From Chloroflexota bacterium (lineage in GTDB: Bacteria > Chloroflexota > UBA6077 > FW602-bin22): DNA of 42,507 nucleotides. Every line of letters starts with the position of its first letter. Positions within the stretch are counted from its first letter, which is position 1. This document shows positions 25,391-37,052 of the stretch, one piece after another. Made by a program: the position numbers and the translations under genes. The DNA lies in assembly GCA_016875715.1 (NCBI GenBank), contig VGOZ01000025.1, positions 1 through 42,507 of the forward strand. Reading direction: 5' to 3'. The notes under the pieces were generated by a model that was not told where the DNA came from, made no database searches, and saw only the letters and a program-made list of their open reading frames with translations.

Positions 25391-26152
25391 TCAGGAAAGC
25401 TGACGAACGCGCTGGAGGAACGCGAGGGAGGCGAGATCGCGCTCGAGCACGTGGGCGGTCTGCGCGCGGACGAACGCTTCGACCTCGCGACGAAGTTCCG
25501 CGTCGCGCCGGACGCGCCGCGCCGTGGCGAGGTCGTCGCTCTGCAGGAGGCGGAGCATCGCCAGGGCATTGGCACTCAACGGACGCGCGCCCGGCACGAC
25601 AGGGCCGCATCGCGGGCAGATGACCCCGCCGTGCGCCGGACTGTGAAAGGAGTCGACGCGCGTCAATTCGTCGCCGCAGCGACCGCAGGCGGCCAGATGG
25701 GGGCGATACCCCGAGTGATCGAGCAGGCGGAGACCGAAGGCGACCATCTCCAGTTCTGGGTCGCCGCCATCGGCGACTGCGCCGAGGGTCCGGACGACAG
25801 AGTCGTACAGTTCGTGATCCTCGTGCGCTTCCTGGCTGAAACGATCGGCCGTCTCGCCGATGGCACATGCGACGCTGTAGCGCAGAAGATCGGTCCGCAG
25901 ACCGGCATGCGCGGCGAGGGTGTCGGCCTGGCTGATCTTGTCGAGGTTACGCCCGCGGGCGACCTGGACCGTCACGTGGGTGAAGAGATCGAGGTGACCG
26001 CCGCCCCGGCTACCGGGTCGGCGCGCGCCCCGGGCCAGAGCGCGAAGTTTCCCGTGAAACGGCGTGAGGAGCGTGACGATGGCATCCGCCTCGCCCACGT
26101 CGACACGTCGAAGGACGATGCCGTCGGTGCGAAAGTATCGTGGCCCGGCCAC
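25391..26152 (-). CDS. recO: DNA repair protein RecO
   Basis: This 253-residue protein fits the RecO family: an N-terminal OB fold (about 1-80; FRTDGIVLRRVDVGEADAIVTLLT then GKLRALARGARRPGSR), a helical domain, and a zinc-binding pair CGRCG and CPRCG (about 155-185). RecO loads RecA onto SSB-coated single-stranded DNA together with RecR in the RecFOR pathway. The start is GTG with no clear ribosome site. It lies 86 nt downstream of parB on the same strand and may be cotranscribed. Confidence 0.93.
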   Translation of the reverse strand: MAGPRYFRTDGIVLRRVDVGEADAIVTLLTPFHGKLRALARGARRPGSRGGGHLDLFTHVTVQVARGRNLDKISQADTLAAHAGLRTDLLRYSVACAIGETADRFSQEAHEDHELYDSVVRTLGAVADGGDPELEMVAFGLRLLDHSGYRPHLAACGRCGDELTRVDSFHSPAHGGVICPRCGPVVPGARPLSANALAMLRLLQSDDLATARRVRRDAELRREVEAFVRAQTAHVLERDLASLAFLQRVRQLS

Positions 26153-26186
26153 GTCAGGGGTTCGGGAGTGACCGCTGGGACCACAC

Positions 26187-26210
26187 CGTACAAGCGTACA
26201 ATCGTATGGT
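26187..26210. repeat. Short 8-bp tandem repeat in the parB-recO gap
   Basis: CGTACAAG, CGTACAAT and CGTATGGT follow one another directly. On the minus strand this creates an AT-richer stretch upstream of recO and may be part of a promoter or a regulator site. Nothing more specific can be said. Confidence 0.35.
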
Positions 26211-26211
26211 C

Positions 26212-26227
26212 GGTAAAACGTGAAACA
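26212..26227. promoter_or_regulatory. parS-like half site next to parB
   Basis: GGTAAAACGTGAAACA matches the parS consensus TGTTTCACGTGAAACA at 12 of 16 positions, including all ten of the right half. It lies 12 nt after the parB stop. Canonical ParB sites usually tolerate fewer mismatches, so it may be a weak or decayed site. Confidence 0.4.
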
Positions 26228-26238
26228 TCGGCCGACTC

Positions 26239-27108
26239 TCAGGTGGGCCGGACGAGCATGTCCACCAGGGCGTCGAGTTCCTCATCGGAATAGAAGTGGA
26301 TCACGATCCGGCCTCCGCGTCGCGCCCGGACGATCTCCGCTTTCGTGCCGAGCGCGGCTCGCAACTGATCCTCCACCACTCGCAACTCCAGCGGTCGCGC
26401 CGCGTCCACGCGCCGACGGTCCCCACGGGACCCCTCTCCAGCAGGAACTGACTCCCAGCGGCGGACCATCTCTTCGGTCTGCCTGACGGAGAGTCGAAGA
26501 TTGCGCAACTGCCGCAGCGCCTGGAGTTGTGACGCCTCATCGGGGAGCGCGAGGAGGGCACGGGCGTGGCCCTCCGTGACCTCATTCGCCGCCAGGGCAC
26601 TCTTGATCGCCTCGGGCAACGCCAGGAGACGGAGTGTGTTCGTGATGGTGACCCGGTTCTTCCCCAATCGGGTTGCCAGTGCGTCGTGCGTCAGACCGAA
26701 TTCTTCGATCAACTGCCGATACGCCACGGCCTCCTCGAGGGGGCTCAGGTCCGAACGCTGGATGTTCTCCACCAGGGCGAGTTCGAGTTGCGCCTGGGGT
26801 GTGACATCCTTGACGACAACCGGCACGCGTGTGAGACCAGCCTGACGCGCCGCCTGCCAGCGTCGTTCGCCCGCGATCAACTCGAAGCGGCGCGCACCGC
26901 CGCCAGCCAGTTCGCGGACGACGAGCGGCTGCAGGATCCCGTGCGCGCGGATCGATTCCGACAGGTCGCGCAGCGCTGCTGGGTCGATATGCTGGCGAGG
27001 CTGACGCGGGTTTCGGACGATCGCGTCGATCTCCGCTTCAACCAGGCCTGGCGCGGTCGGGAGCAACGCGCCGAGACCTCGCCCGAGCGAACCGCGGAAC
27101 GAACTCAC
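26239..27108 (-). CDS. parB: ParB/Spo0J chromosome-partition protein
   Basis: The 289-residue product begins MSSFRGSLGRGLGALLP, the usual ParB N-terminus. The frame is open further upstream, but that extension overlaps the divergent dehydrogenase gene and is not family-like. The N-terminal CTP-binding domain has ELIAGERRWQAARQAGL (GERRxRA box, with Gln at the Arg position) and ENIQRSDLSPLEEA. The central HTH (about 135-205; ALATRLGKNRVTITNTLRLL) should bind parS. The C-terminal dimerisation region ends the protein. No parA gene is adjacent, which is unusual. It segregates the origin region, and recO follows. Confidence 0.94.
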   Translation of the reverse strand: MSSFRGSLGRGLGALLPTAPGLVEAEIDAIVRNPRQPRQHIDPAALRDLSESIRAHGILQPLVVRELAGGGARRFELIAGERRWQAARQAGLTRVPVVVKDVTPQAQLELALVENIQRSDLSPLEEAVAYRQLIEEFGLTHDALATRLGKNRVTITNTLRLLALPEAIKSALAANEVTEGHARALLALPDEASQLQALRQLRNLRLSVRQTEEMVRRWESVPAGEGSRGDRRRVDAARPLELRVVEDQLRAALGTKAEIVRARRGGRIVIHFYSDEELDALVDMLVRPT

Positions 27109-27134
27109 CGGTGCCCGACCGCTGACATAAGAAC

Positions 27135-27162
27135 AGTATAGGCAACCCGGACCCGGTCGTAA
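27135..27162 (-). promoter_or_regulatory. Putative parB promoter
   Basis: On the minus strand TTACGA (27157-27162) and TATACT (27135-27140) are spaced by 16 nt, 26 nt before the GTG start of parB, in the short gap between divergent genes. Confidence 0.5.
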
Positions 27163-27193
27163 CCTCGCCCGGGGTCGGCGTGTTCTTCTCGTC

Positions 27194-28006
27194 GTGAACG
27201 AAGCTTCATCCGGAGCCCCCGCGTCGCTGCGCGGGCGCGTCGCTCTGGTCACGGGCGGGTCCCGCGGCGTAGGCGCGGCGACCATCCTTGCGCTCGCCCG
27301 GTCCGGGGCAGACGTGCTGGTGAACTACCGGAACAAGGTACGGCGGGCCGAGGAGATCGCCGCCACAGCCCGCTCCTCTGGCGTTCGGGCGCTGCCCTAC
27401 GCAGCGGACATTACCGATCCGGCCGCGAACGCACGGATGTGCGGTTTCGTAGCCCGGGAATGGGGCCGCCTCGACGTCCTCGTCCTCAACGCCTCCGGCG
27501 GGATGGAGCGCGATTTCGTCGCCGCAGACCCCGACTACCCGATGCGCATCAATCGCGACGGCCCGCTCGATCTGCTCGCCCGCGCCGCACCTCTGCTGAC
27601 CGACGACGCGGTCGTCGTCCACGTCACAAGTCATCTGGCCCACTTCTACGGCCAGGTCGAGCAGCCCCCCGCGTACGAACCGGTCGCTCGCTCCAAGCAC
27701 GCCGGTGAACAGGCCATCAGGGATGCGATGCACGCGCTCGGACCGACGCGCCGATTCATAGCCGTCAGCGGCGACCTCATCGAGGACACCATCGTCCCCC
27801 GTCTCATGGATCGGGAGTCTCCCGGCCTTATCGCCGCGCGCCGTGCCGCGGTCGGAACTCTGCCAACCACTGCGGATCTCGCCGATGCAATTGTGCGCGC
27901 TTGTGTCGACCGAACGATCCCCAACGGCGAGACGCTTTTCGTCGGATCCATCGCGCTGGATACGACCGTTTCCGGGCCGGCGCAACCTTTCGCCGGCCGG
28001 CCGTAG
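27194..28006 (+). CDS. SDR-family oxidoreductase with atypical active site
   Basis: This 270-residue Rossmann protein has the dinucleotide motif TGGSRGVGAAT (about 20-30) and the structural LNASGG (in place of NNAG, about 99-104). A Ser in VTSHLAH and Tyr in YEPVARSK are present, but the usual Tyr-x3-Lys is a Tyr-x6-Lys arrangement, so catalysis may differ. Similar YxPVARSK enzymes are known to me as an actinobacterial-type SDR subgroup. The GTG start diverges from parB. The substrate is unknown. Confidence 0.85.
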   Translation: MNEASSGAPASLRGRVALVTGGSRGVGAATILALARSGADVLVNYRNKVRRAEEIAATARSSGVRALPYAADITDPAANARMCGFVAREWGRLDVLVLNASGGMERDFVAADPDYPMRINRDGPLDLLARAAPLLTDDAVVVHVTSHLAHFYGQVEQPPAYEPVARSKHAGEQAIRDAMHALGPTRRFIAVSGDLIEDTIVPRLMDRESPGLIAARRAAVGTLPTTADLADAIVRACVDRTIPNGETLFVGSIALDTTVSGPAQPFAGRP

Positions 28007-28141
28007 GGACACGGTCCCCGCGTTCGGCGGACCGACAACGGATACGCCCGAACCGGTGCGGACACGCCTTAGCGCTGCGCCCAATGCCAGCGCACTGACG
28101 CAAGTCGTCTGGACGGGGCGTCGTCGTAGCCGGTCCGTCGA

Positions 28142-28169
28142 GAAGCAGCCCCCACCAAACCGGGGCTTC
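28142..28169 (-). terminator. Hairpin after the isomerase gene (putative end of the ilv-leu operon)
   Basis: Directly after the TAA stop, the minus strand forms AGCCCC-loop-GGGGCT with an outer GAAG/CTTC pairing and a CTTCTC tail. No long U tract exists. It is a plausible terminator for the long minus-strand operon. Confidence 0.45.
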
Positions 28170-29036
28170 TTACAGCGAGGGCACCCTGAGCGTCTCTAGG
28201 AGGTACCGGTGGTTGATGGCAAGTTTGTCGCGCACCGGGCCTTCGCCCTCGTTGGCGCGCGGTGGATCCAGGTCGAGCGTCACCCACCCAGCATAGCCGC
28301 GGCGCACGAGACTGGCATAGATCCTCTCGTGATCGACGCCGCCGGAACCGAGGTCCTGGTAGAGAATCCGTTCGCGATGCTGCTCTTGCGTCGGCGTCGG
28401 ACCTGTCCACCCACGATAGGCGGGACGACTGTCCTTGAAATGCACCGCGCAGACTCGGTCGTAATGCCGCTCGACGATCGCAACCGGGTCGCCACCACCG
28501 AGATTGATCTGCGCCGTATCCGGCAGGAACCACACGTACCGGGGATCCGTCCCCGCCAGCATCGCGTCGATCTCTTCCGGGCGCTCAATCGGTCCCCAGA
28601 TGTGCGCATGGGCACCGAGGCGAATCCCGAACTGCTCGATCGTCCGACGACCGAGCCAGTTGAGCGTCTCGCAGAGCTGGCGGAGCTCCTCGGCGGTGGT
28701 GGCTCGCTGTGGCCGGCGCCCCATGTTGATCTTGAAATGGGTGCATCCGAAGACGGTGAGAAAATCCCGGGCGAAAGCGACGTGATCGGCGATGGTCCGT
28801 TCGCGGGCGGTGGGGTCGAGGAAATCGACGGACTGGTCGGGGCCGCCATTCGAACAGGTGATGAGACGGATCCCGCGCGCGTCCAGCGCCTGCTTCAGCG
28901 CAGTCGGGCGCTCGACCCAGTTCATCAACTGGCCGCGATAGGGCTCGAATCCGGGAAAACCGAAGTCGGCGATTGTTTGAAGACCCTCGATCTCGGTGCG
29001 CCCGAAGATCGCGCCGCCCACTGCGAAATGCATCAT
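28170..29036 (-). CDS. Sugar phosphate isomerase/epimerase-like TIM-barrel protein
   Basis: This 288-residue protein resembles the xylose isomerase-like/AP-endonuclease family 2 barrel: DFGFPGFEPYRG near the N-terminus, FKINMG, GAHAHIWGPIERPEEID, LPDTAQINLGG, CAVHFKDS and WVTLDLDPP, which hold the His, Asp and Glu residues that usually bind divalent metal. It probably isomerises or dehydrates an inositol- or sugar-like compound. GGAGG precedes the ATG. It lies 51 nt after cimA, so it may be carried on the branched-chain amino-acid transcript without being part of that pathway. Confidence 0.85.
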   Translation of the reverse strand: MMHFAVGGAIFGRTEIEGLQTIADFGFPGFEPYRGQLMNWVERPTALKQALDARGIRLITCSNGGPDQSVDFLDPTARERTIADHVAFARDFLTVFGCTHFKINMGRRPQRATTAEELRQLCETLNWLGRRTIEQFGIRLGAHAHIWGPIERPEEIDAMLAGTDPRYVWFLPDTAQINLGGGDPVAIVERHYDRVCAVHFKDSRPAYRGWTGPTPTQEQHRERILYQDLGSGGVDHERIYASLVRRGYAGWVTLDLDPPRANEGEGPVRDKLAINHRYLLETLRVPSL

Positions 29037-29087
29037 CGCAATCCTCCGTCGCTGCCCGCTGGGACTACGAATCGTGCAGATATACGC

Positions 29088-30668
29088 CTATACGGTCGCT
29101 AATTCACGCCCAACCGCAGCGTGCAACAGAGCGTACTCCATCGAATCGGCCAGTGCGATCCAACTCGCCTCGATGATGTTCGCCGATGCACCTACCGTCG
29201 CCCACGTCGATCGACCGTCGCTCGATTCGATCGACACGCGCACGCCCGGTCCGGTCCCCGCCGTTTGATTGACGACGCGTACCTTGAAATCCACCAGAGA
29301 TACCCGCTCGAGGATCGGATAGACCTCGTACAGCGCCTTCCGCATCGCCGCGTCGAGCGCGTTGACGGGACCGGTCCCCTCGGCGGCAGTGAAGGTCACC
29401 CGCTCGCCGATCCGCATCTTCACGGTCGCTTCGGCGAGCATATCCACGCTCTTCCGCTTTTCCACCAGCACCATCATGTCGAGCAACTCGAACGGCGCGC
29501 GATAGCCCGGCCGGGTGCGGCGAACGAGCAGTTCGAGCGAAGCATCGGCGGCCTCATACTGGAATCCGCGCGATTCCATTTCTTTCACCGCGGTGCTGAG
29601 CCGCCGCAACTCCTCATCGCCCTCCACGGGAAGTCCCAACTGGACGAGCTTCGACTCGATGTTGCTTCGTCCGCCGACCTCGGAGACCAGGATGCGCTGA
29701 CGATTGCCGATGCGCGCTGGGTCGACGTGCTCGAACGACGCCGCGTTCTTCAGGACCGCGTTCGCGTGTAAACCAGCTTTGTGCGCGAACGCGCTCAGGC
29801 CGACGAAGGGCTGGTTATGCGGCGGCACCTGGTTGACGATCTCTGCGACGTAGCGGCTCAGTTCGGTCAGTTCGGACAGGCTCTGGTCCGACACGCAAGG
29901 GATCCCCAGCTTCAGTCTCAGGTTGGCAATGACAGAGATGAGGTTCGCGTTGCCGGTGCGCTCGCCGTACCCGTTGATCGTGCCCTGCACCTGCGTTGCC
30001 CCGGCATCGACCGCGGCGAGGGCGTTGGCAACGCCGAGTTCCGCGTCGTTGTGGGTGTGAATGCCGATCCGCGCCCCGGGCAGCGCCTTCAGCGCCTCGG
30101 CCACTGCCCGGGAGACCGCACCCGGCAGCGACCCGCCATTCGTATCGCAGAGCACGATCCATGCCGCGCCGCCCTCGTGCGCCGCCGCGACGGTCGCGAG
30201 CGCATAAGCCGGATCGTCCCGATACCCGTCGAAGAAGTGCTCCGCGTCGTAAACCACCTCGCGCCCCTGCGCGCGGAGGTACGTACATGACTCGCGGATC
30301 ATGCACAGGTTCTCCTCGAGACTGGTGCGTAGCACTTCCGTGACGTGAAGTCGCCAACTCTTGCCCACAATCGCGTTCACCGGCGTGCCGACGTCGAGCA
30401 GCGCGCGCAGTGTCGGATCGCTCTCGACGGCACTGTCGGGGCGCCGCGTCGAGGCGAATGCGGTCAGTCGGGCATGGCGGAGCGGAATGTCGCGGGCTCG
30501 GGCGAAGAACTCCGAGTCCTTCGGGTTCGCGCCCGGCCATCCGCCCTCGATGTAGTGCATCCCGAACTCGTCCAACCGTCGCATGATCTTGATCTTGTCC
30601 GCGAGGGAGAGGGAGATCCCCTCCCCCTGCGTGCCATCGCGAAGCGTCGTGTCGTAAAGCGAGACCAT
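29088..30668 (-). CDS. cimA: Citramalate synthase
   Basis: The 526-residue enzyme belongs to the isopropylmalate/homocitrate synthase family, in the citramalate synthase branch (DTTLRDGTQGEGISLS near the N-terminus, YIEGGWPGANPKD, and the HxH metal motif IHTHNDAELG). It condenses acetyl-CoA and pyruvate to (R)-citramalate, giving 2-oxobutanoate for isoleucine without threonine deaminase. A regulatory domain lies at about 400-525. I chose the ATG at 30668 because the catalytic motif then starts near residue 5, as is usual; an in-frame ATG at 30701 is possible. It is the last biosynthetic gene of the operon. Confidence 0.92.
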   Translation of the reverse strand: MVSLYDTTLRDGTQGEGISLSLADKIKIMRRLDEFGMHYIEGGWPGANPKDSEFFARARDIPLRHARLTAFASTRRPDSAVESDPTLRALLDVGTPVNAIVGKSWRLHVTEVLRTSLEENLCMIRESCTYLRAQGREVVYDAEHFFDGYRDDPAYALATVAAAHEGGAAWIVLCDTNGGSLPGAVSRAVAEALKALPGARIGIHTHNDAELGVANALAAVDAGATQVQGTINGYGERTGNANLISVIANLRLKLGIPCVSDQSLSELTELSRYVAEIVNQVPPHNQPFVGLSAFAHKAGLHANAVLKNAASFEHVDPARIGNRQRILVSEVGGRSNIESKLVQLGLPVEGDEELRRLSTAVKEMESRGFQYEAADASLELLVRRTRPGYRAPFELLDMMVLVEKRKSVDMLAEATVKMRIGERVTFTAAEGTGPVNALDAAMRKALYEVYPILERVSLVDFKVRVVNQTAGTGPGVRVSIESSDGRSTWATVGASANIIEASWIALADSMEYALLHAAVGRELATV

Positions 30669-30873
30669 CGTTGCCACAGGTGAATCGTACCCCCATCGCA
30701 TCGCGCCGGTCGCCCCTGAGAGTCATCGGGGCACCCGCGGGACGACGACGGGCAGCCCCTAGGTAATGGCGATCCCGGCGACAGTCGTGGCACGAGATGG
30801 CGCAACGCGGCGGAAGATCCGCGGCATGAGCGTCGGCCCCATCAGGTTCGCCGCGATTGTAGGCGCGGCCCGG

Positions 30874-31956
30874 TCAGCCGAGCCGCTCCGTGATCGCCGC
30901 GGCCATGGCGCGCGTCCCCACCTGATAGCGACCGGCGCCGGAGCCCACGATGTCGTAGGTTCGAAAACCGTCGTTCAGCGCGGCCTCGACCGCGCGCTCG
31001 ATCGCGCGTGCCTCATCCTCCAGTTTCAGCGAGTATCGAAGGAGGAGCGCCGAGGAGAGGATCATCGCGATCGGGTTGATGTCGTCCTTCCCCGTGTGGG
31101 AGGGCGCGGAGCCGTGGATCGGTTCGTAGAGGCCGTTCGTCCCGTCGCCCAGGCTGGCAGAGGGGAGCAACCCCATCGAGCCGGCGAGCATGGACGCCTC
31201 GTCGGTGAGGATGTCGCCGAACGTGTTCTCCGTGACCATCACGTCGAAAGTTGTCGGGTTGCGCACCAGTCGCATCGCCGCGGTATCGACCAGCATGTGT
31301 TCGACCGTCACGTCCGGGAACTCGGCAGCGACCTCGGTCGCGACCTCGCGCCAGAGGCGTGACGTGGAGAGGACGTTCTGTTTGTCGACCGACGTCAGGT
31401 GCTTGCGACGTCCGCGGGCGAAACGTGCCGCGGCGCTTACAACCCGGTGCACCTCCCCCTCGTCGTACGCCATCGTGTCCACGGCCTCCCGCCCGCGCAC
31501 GCCGGTGCGCCGTTCGCTGGGGCGGCCAAAGTAGAGCCCGCCCGTCAACTCCCGAACGATGAGCAGGTCGGTGCCCTCGACGATCTCCCGTTTGATGGGC
31601 GAGGCATCGACCAGCGTCGAAAATAGCTTTACCGGGCGAAAGTTGGCGTAGAGCCCCATCTCACGGCGGATGCGCAGCAGGCCCTGCTCCGGTCGGACCG
31701 TCGCTGTCGGACTATCCCACTTCGGGCCGCCCACCGCGCCAAGAAGCACGGCATCGCTCGCCTGGCAGTCGGCCAGGGTCTCGTCGCTCAACGCGGTGCC
31801 GTGCGCGTCGATCGCCGCCCCGCCGATCAGGCCAGATCGGTAGGTGAAAGAGTGGCCGCTGCGGCACGCGATCGCGTCGAGCACCGAGACGGCTGCGTCG
31901 GTGATCTCCGGTCCGACGCCGTCGCCGGGGAGGAGAGCGATGCGTGCTGATGTCAC
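30874..31956 (-). CDS. leuB: 3-Isopropylmalate dehydrogenase
   Basis: This 360-residue NAD-dependent decarboxylating dehydrogenase has LLPGDGVGPEI at the N-terminus, the substrate Arg motif RPEQGLLRIRREMGLYANFRP, SVDKQNVL, the metal Asp region TFGDILTDEASMLAGSMGLLPSASL, and EPIHGSAP. It oxidises 3-isopropylmalate to 4-methyl-2-oxopentanoate in leucine synthesis. It may also process 3-methylmalate from the citramalate route. The GTG start follows an AAGGAG site. It lies between leuA and cimA; no leuC or leuD gene is in the window. Confidence 0.96.
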   Translation of the reverse strand: MTSARIALLPGDGVGPEITDAAVSVLDAIACRSGHSFTYRSGLIGGAAIDAHGTALSDETLADCQASDAVLLGAVGGPKWDSPTATVRPEQGLLRIRREMGLYANFRPVKLFSTLVDASPIKREIVEGTDLLIVRELTGGLYFGRPSERRTGVRGREAVDTMAYDEGEVHRVVSAAARFARGRRKHLTSVDKQNVLSTSRLWREVATEVAAEFPDVTVEHMLVDTAAMRLVRNPTTFDVMVTENTFGDILTDEASMLAGSMGLLPSASLGDGTNGLYEPIHGSAPSHTGKDDINPIAMILSSALLLRYSLKLEDEARAIERAVEAALNDGFRTYDIVGSGAGRYQVGTRAMAAAITERLG

Positions 31957-32059
31957 CTAGTGAGGACTCCTTCCACTGAGGACGCCGGGGCACGGCGGGG
32001 GTGAATTATGGCGGGAGGGGCAGTCGCGCCGACGTACCCGCTCCGAGTTGACGCGCGAA

Positions 32060-33616
<1,557 letters not shown>

Positions 33617-33650
33617 CTCCGTGCTTCCTCCTCCTGCACGTGTGCGCGCG

Positions 33651-34658
<1,008 letters not shown>

Positions 34659-35261
34659 CTAGCCTGCTTCTCCTGTGAGGTCGACCGCGACCTTCTTCTT
34701 CCCGGTATCGCGGCGGACGCCATCCACCCGGCGGTGGTGCTGGTGTGCCGCCAGTTCGGCCAGATCCGGCGCCCGTTCGACATTGAGCGCGCCGCGCGCC
34801 ATCGCCACCCGACCCGTGCGCACCATCTCCTTGATGCCGAACGGGCGCATCAGGCGCACGAAGTCGTCGATCTTCTCCTCCTCGGCGGCGATCTGGAGGA
34901 TGACCGAGTCGTGGGCCAGGTCGACGACCTGCGCGCCGACGATTTGGGCGATCTGCACGATCTCTCCCCGCGTCTCGCGGTTCGAGGAGACCTTCATCAG
35001 CGTCAGGTCGCGCAGGATCGACTTGTCCTCGGTGAGGTCGCTCACTTTGAGGACGTCGATCACCTTGTACAACTGCTTGACGACCTGCTCGACGTCGTTC
35101 GTCGTGCCATCCACGACGACGGTCATGCGCGAGACATGAGGCAGCTCGGTATGGCCGACGGTGAGGCTCTCGATATTGAAGGCCCGCCGAGAGAACATGT
35201 TGACCACCCGGTTGAGCACGCCGGGCTTGTCCTCCATCAAGGCGACGACGGTATGTTTCAC
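34659..35261 (-). CDS. ilvN: Acetolactate synthase small (regulatory) subunit
   Basis: This 200-residue subunit has an N-terminal ACT domain (about 3-75; DKPGVLNRVVNMFSRRAFNIESL, then TVVVDGT) and a second C-terminal domain of the IlvN/IlvH type (about 80-160). It binds valine and gives feedback control to IlvB. A short charged tail (about 165-200) goes beyond the usual 160-175 residues. The GTG start is preceded by a GGAG site and lies over a CACGTGAAACA sequence resembling parS. Confidence 0.95.
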   Translation of the reverse strand: MKHTVVALMEDKPGVLNRVVNMFSRRAFNIESLTVGHTELPHVSRMTVVVDGTTNDVEQVVKQLYKVIDVLKVSDLTEDKSILRDLTLMKVSSNRETRGEIVQIAQIVGAQVVDLAHDSVILQIAAEEEKIDDFVRLMRPFGIKEMVRTGRVAMARGALNVERAPDLAELAAHQHHRRVDGVRRDTGKKKVAVDLTGEAG

Positions 35262-35269
35262 GTGATGTG
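35254..35269. promoter_or_regulatory. parS-like partial site at the ilvN start
   Basis: TGTTTCACGTGATGTG matches the first twelve positions of parS (TGTTTCACGTGAAACA) exactly and none of the last four. It is partly constrained by the ilvN start codon, so it may be chance. Confidence 0.25.
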
Positions 35270-35283
35270 GCTCCGTTTCCTGT

Positions 35284-37026
35284 TCAGTCGCGGTCGCCCG
35301 GCTCGAGCATCATGTTCTCGATCGAGCCGCCCGGCGGGATCATGGGATAGACGTTCTCTTCGGCAATGACCTGGAGATCGACGAGGACCGGGCCGTCGTA
35401 GGCCTGCGCCTCCTCGATGATGCGCCGCCCCTCCTCGGGGGTCGTGGCGCGGAGCGCCTTGATCCCGTAGGCATCGGCCAGTTTCAGATAGTCGGGTCCT
35501 CCCAGGTACGCGGAGGAGAACCGGCGCTCGTAGAAGATCTCCTGCCACTGGCGAATCATTCCGAGATAGCCGTTGTTCATGAGCGCGATCTTCACGCCGA
35601 TGCGCTCCTCCGCGATCGTGGCCAGTTCCTGCGACGTCATCTGGAACCCGCCATCGCCAACGATCGCCCATACCGTGTCGTTGGGGCGTGCGACCTTGGC
35701 GCCCATCGCGGCGGGCACGCCGAACCCCATGGCACCCAGGCCGCCCGAGGAGATGAAACTCCCCGGCTTGTCGTACCAGAAGTGCTGCGCCGCCCACATC
35801 TGATGCTGGCCGACGTCAGTGACGATGATCGCGTCCCCTTTCGTCGCCTCGTAGATGAAGCGGATCGCGTGCTGGGGGAGGAACTGGCTCGTCGGGCGGA
35901 TCGCCGTGAGCGGCATCTGCCGCTTCCATTCGTCGATCTGCGCGAGCCACTCCGGGTGCTCCATCGACGGGACCTCGTCGGCCAGTGCGTGCAGCACGCG
36001 GCGGGCATCGCCGACGATCGGGACGTCGCAGCGCACGTTCTTGCCGATCTCGGCGGGGTCGATGTCGATGTGGACGATCTTCGCGTTCGGGGCGAACGCG
36101 GCCACCTTGCCAGTCACACGATCGTCGAACCGCTGCCCGACGCCGATGAGCAGGTCGCATTGGTCGATCGCCTGGTTCGAATACCCCGCACCATGCATCC
36201 CCGGGAACGCCAGCGAGAGCGCGTGCGACTCCGGGAACGCGCTGAGGCCCAGCAGCGTACACACCACCGGGGTATGCGTCTTCTCCGCCAGGGCGAGCAG
36301 TTCCCGCTGTCCGCCAGAGATGGTCACGCCCTGCCCCGCCAGGATGAGCGGCTTCTTCGCCCGACTCCACAGCGATGCCGCCGCCTTGATCTGCTTGGAG
36401 TTGCCATCGAGCGTCGGCTTGAATCCCGGCAGGTGCACGCTCGCCGGATAGTGGTAGGTCGTTTCGGACGTGAAGACATCTTTGGGGATGTCGATGAGGA
36501 CTGGTCCGGGGCGTCCAGAACGGGCGATATGGAACGCCTCCTTGACGACGCGGGCGAGATCCTCGACCCGGGTGACCAGGTAGTTGTGCTTGGTGATCGG
36601 CATCGTGATACCCACGATGTCGGTCTCCTGAAAGGCGTCCTTCCCAAGCACGGTCGTCGCGACGTTGCCGGTGATCGCCACGATGGGGACGGAGTCCATC
36701 ATCGCCGAGCAGATGCCGGTGACCAGGTTGGTCGCCGCCGGCCCCGAGGTGGCCAGGCACACGCCGACGCGATTACCGGCCCGGGCGTACCCGTCGGCGG
36801 CATGCGCCCCGGCCTGCTCGTGGCGGACGAGGATGTGCCGCAGTTCCGGGTAGTCGATGATGACGTTGTACAGGGGGAGTACGACGCCACCGGGGATGCC
36901 GAAGATCGTGTCGACACCCTCGCGGATGAGCGACTCGCAGAGGATCCGCGCGCCCGAGAGCCGCGTGCCCTCGGATCGCCCGTTGGAGTGCTGGGTCGAT
37001 GCCCGTTCGGCTGGACTGATCGCCAT
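35284..37026 (-). CDS. ilvB: Acetolactate synthase large (catalytic) subunit
   Basis: This 580-residue ThDP enzyme has the catalytic Glu region VRHEQAGAHAADGYARAG (about 66-83), the central FAD-binding domain, and a C-terminal ThDP domain with GDGGFQMTSQELATIAEE and IALMNNGYLGMIRQWQ. It joins two pyruvates, or pyruvate plus 2-oxobutanoate, for valine/leucine or isoleucine synthesis. The ATG has a GAGGGGGAAG site and follows the T-box leader. It is the first gene of the operon. Confidence 0.97.
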   Translation of the reverse strand: MAISPAERASTQHSNGRSEGTRLSGARILCESLIREGVDTIFGIPGGVVLPLYNVIIDYPELRHILVRHEQAGAHAADGYARAGNRVGVCLATSGPAATNLVTGICSAMMDSVPIVAITGNVATTVLGKDAFQETDIVGITMPITKHNYLVTRVEDLARVVKEAFHIARSGRPGPVLIDIPKDVFTSETTYHYPASVHLPGFKPTLDGNSKQIKAAASLWSRAKKPLILAGQGVTISGGQRELLALAEKTHTPVVCTLLGLSAFPESHALSLAFPGMHGAGYSNQAIDQCDLLIGVGQRFDDRVTGKVAAFAPNAKIVHIDIDPAEIGKNVRCDVPIVGDARRVLHALADEVPSMEHPEWLAQIDEWKRQMPLTAIRPTSQFLPQHAIRFIYEATKGDAIIVTDVGQHQMWAAQHFWYDKPGSFISSGGLGAMGFGVPAAMGAKVARPNDTVWAIVGDGGFQMTSQELATIAEERIGVKIALMNNGYLGMIRQWQEIFYERRFSSAYLGGPDYLKLADAYGIKALRATTPEEGRRIIEEAQAYDGPVLVDLQVIAEENVYPMIPPGGSIENMMLEPGDRD

Positions 37027-37052
37027 GTCTTCCCCCTCGCCTGCTGGCCAAA

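Noticed and set aside
27109-27285. N-terminal extension of parB
   Set aside because: It is Arg-rich, overlaps the divergent dehydrogenase gene and the parB promoter, and precedes the conserved LGRGLGALLP start.
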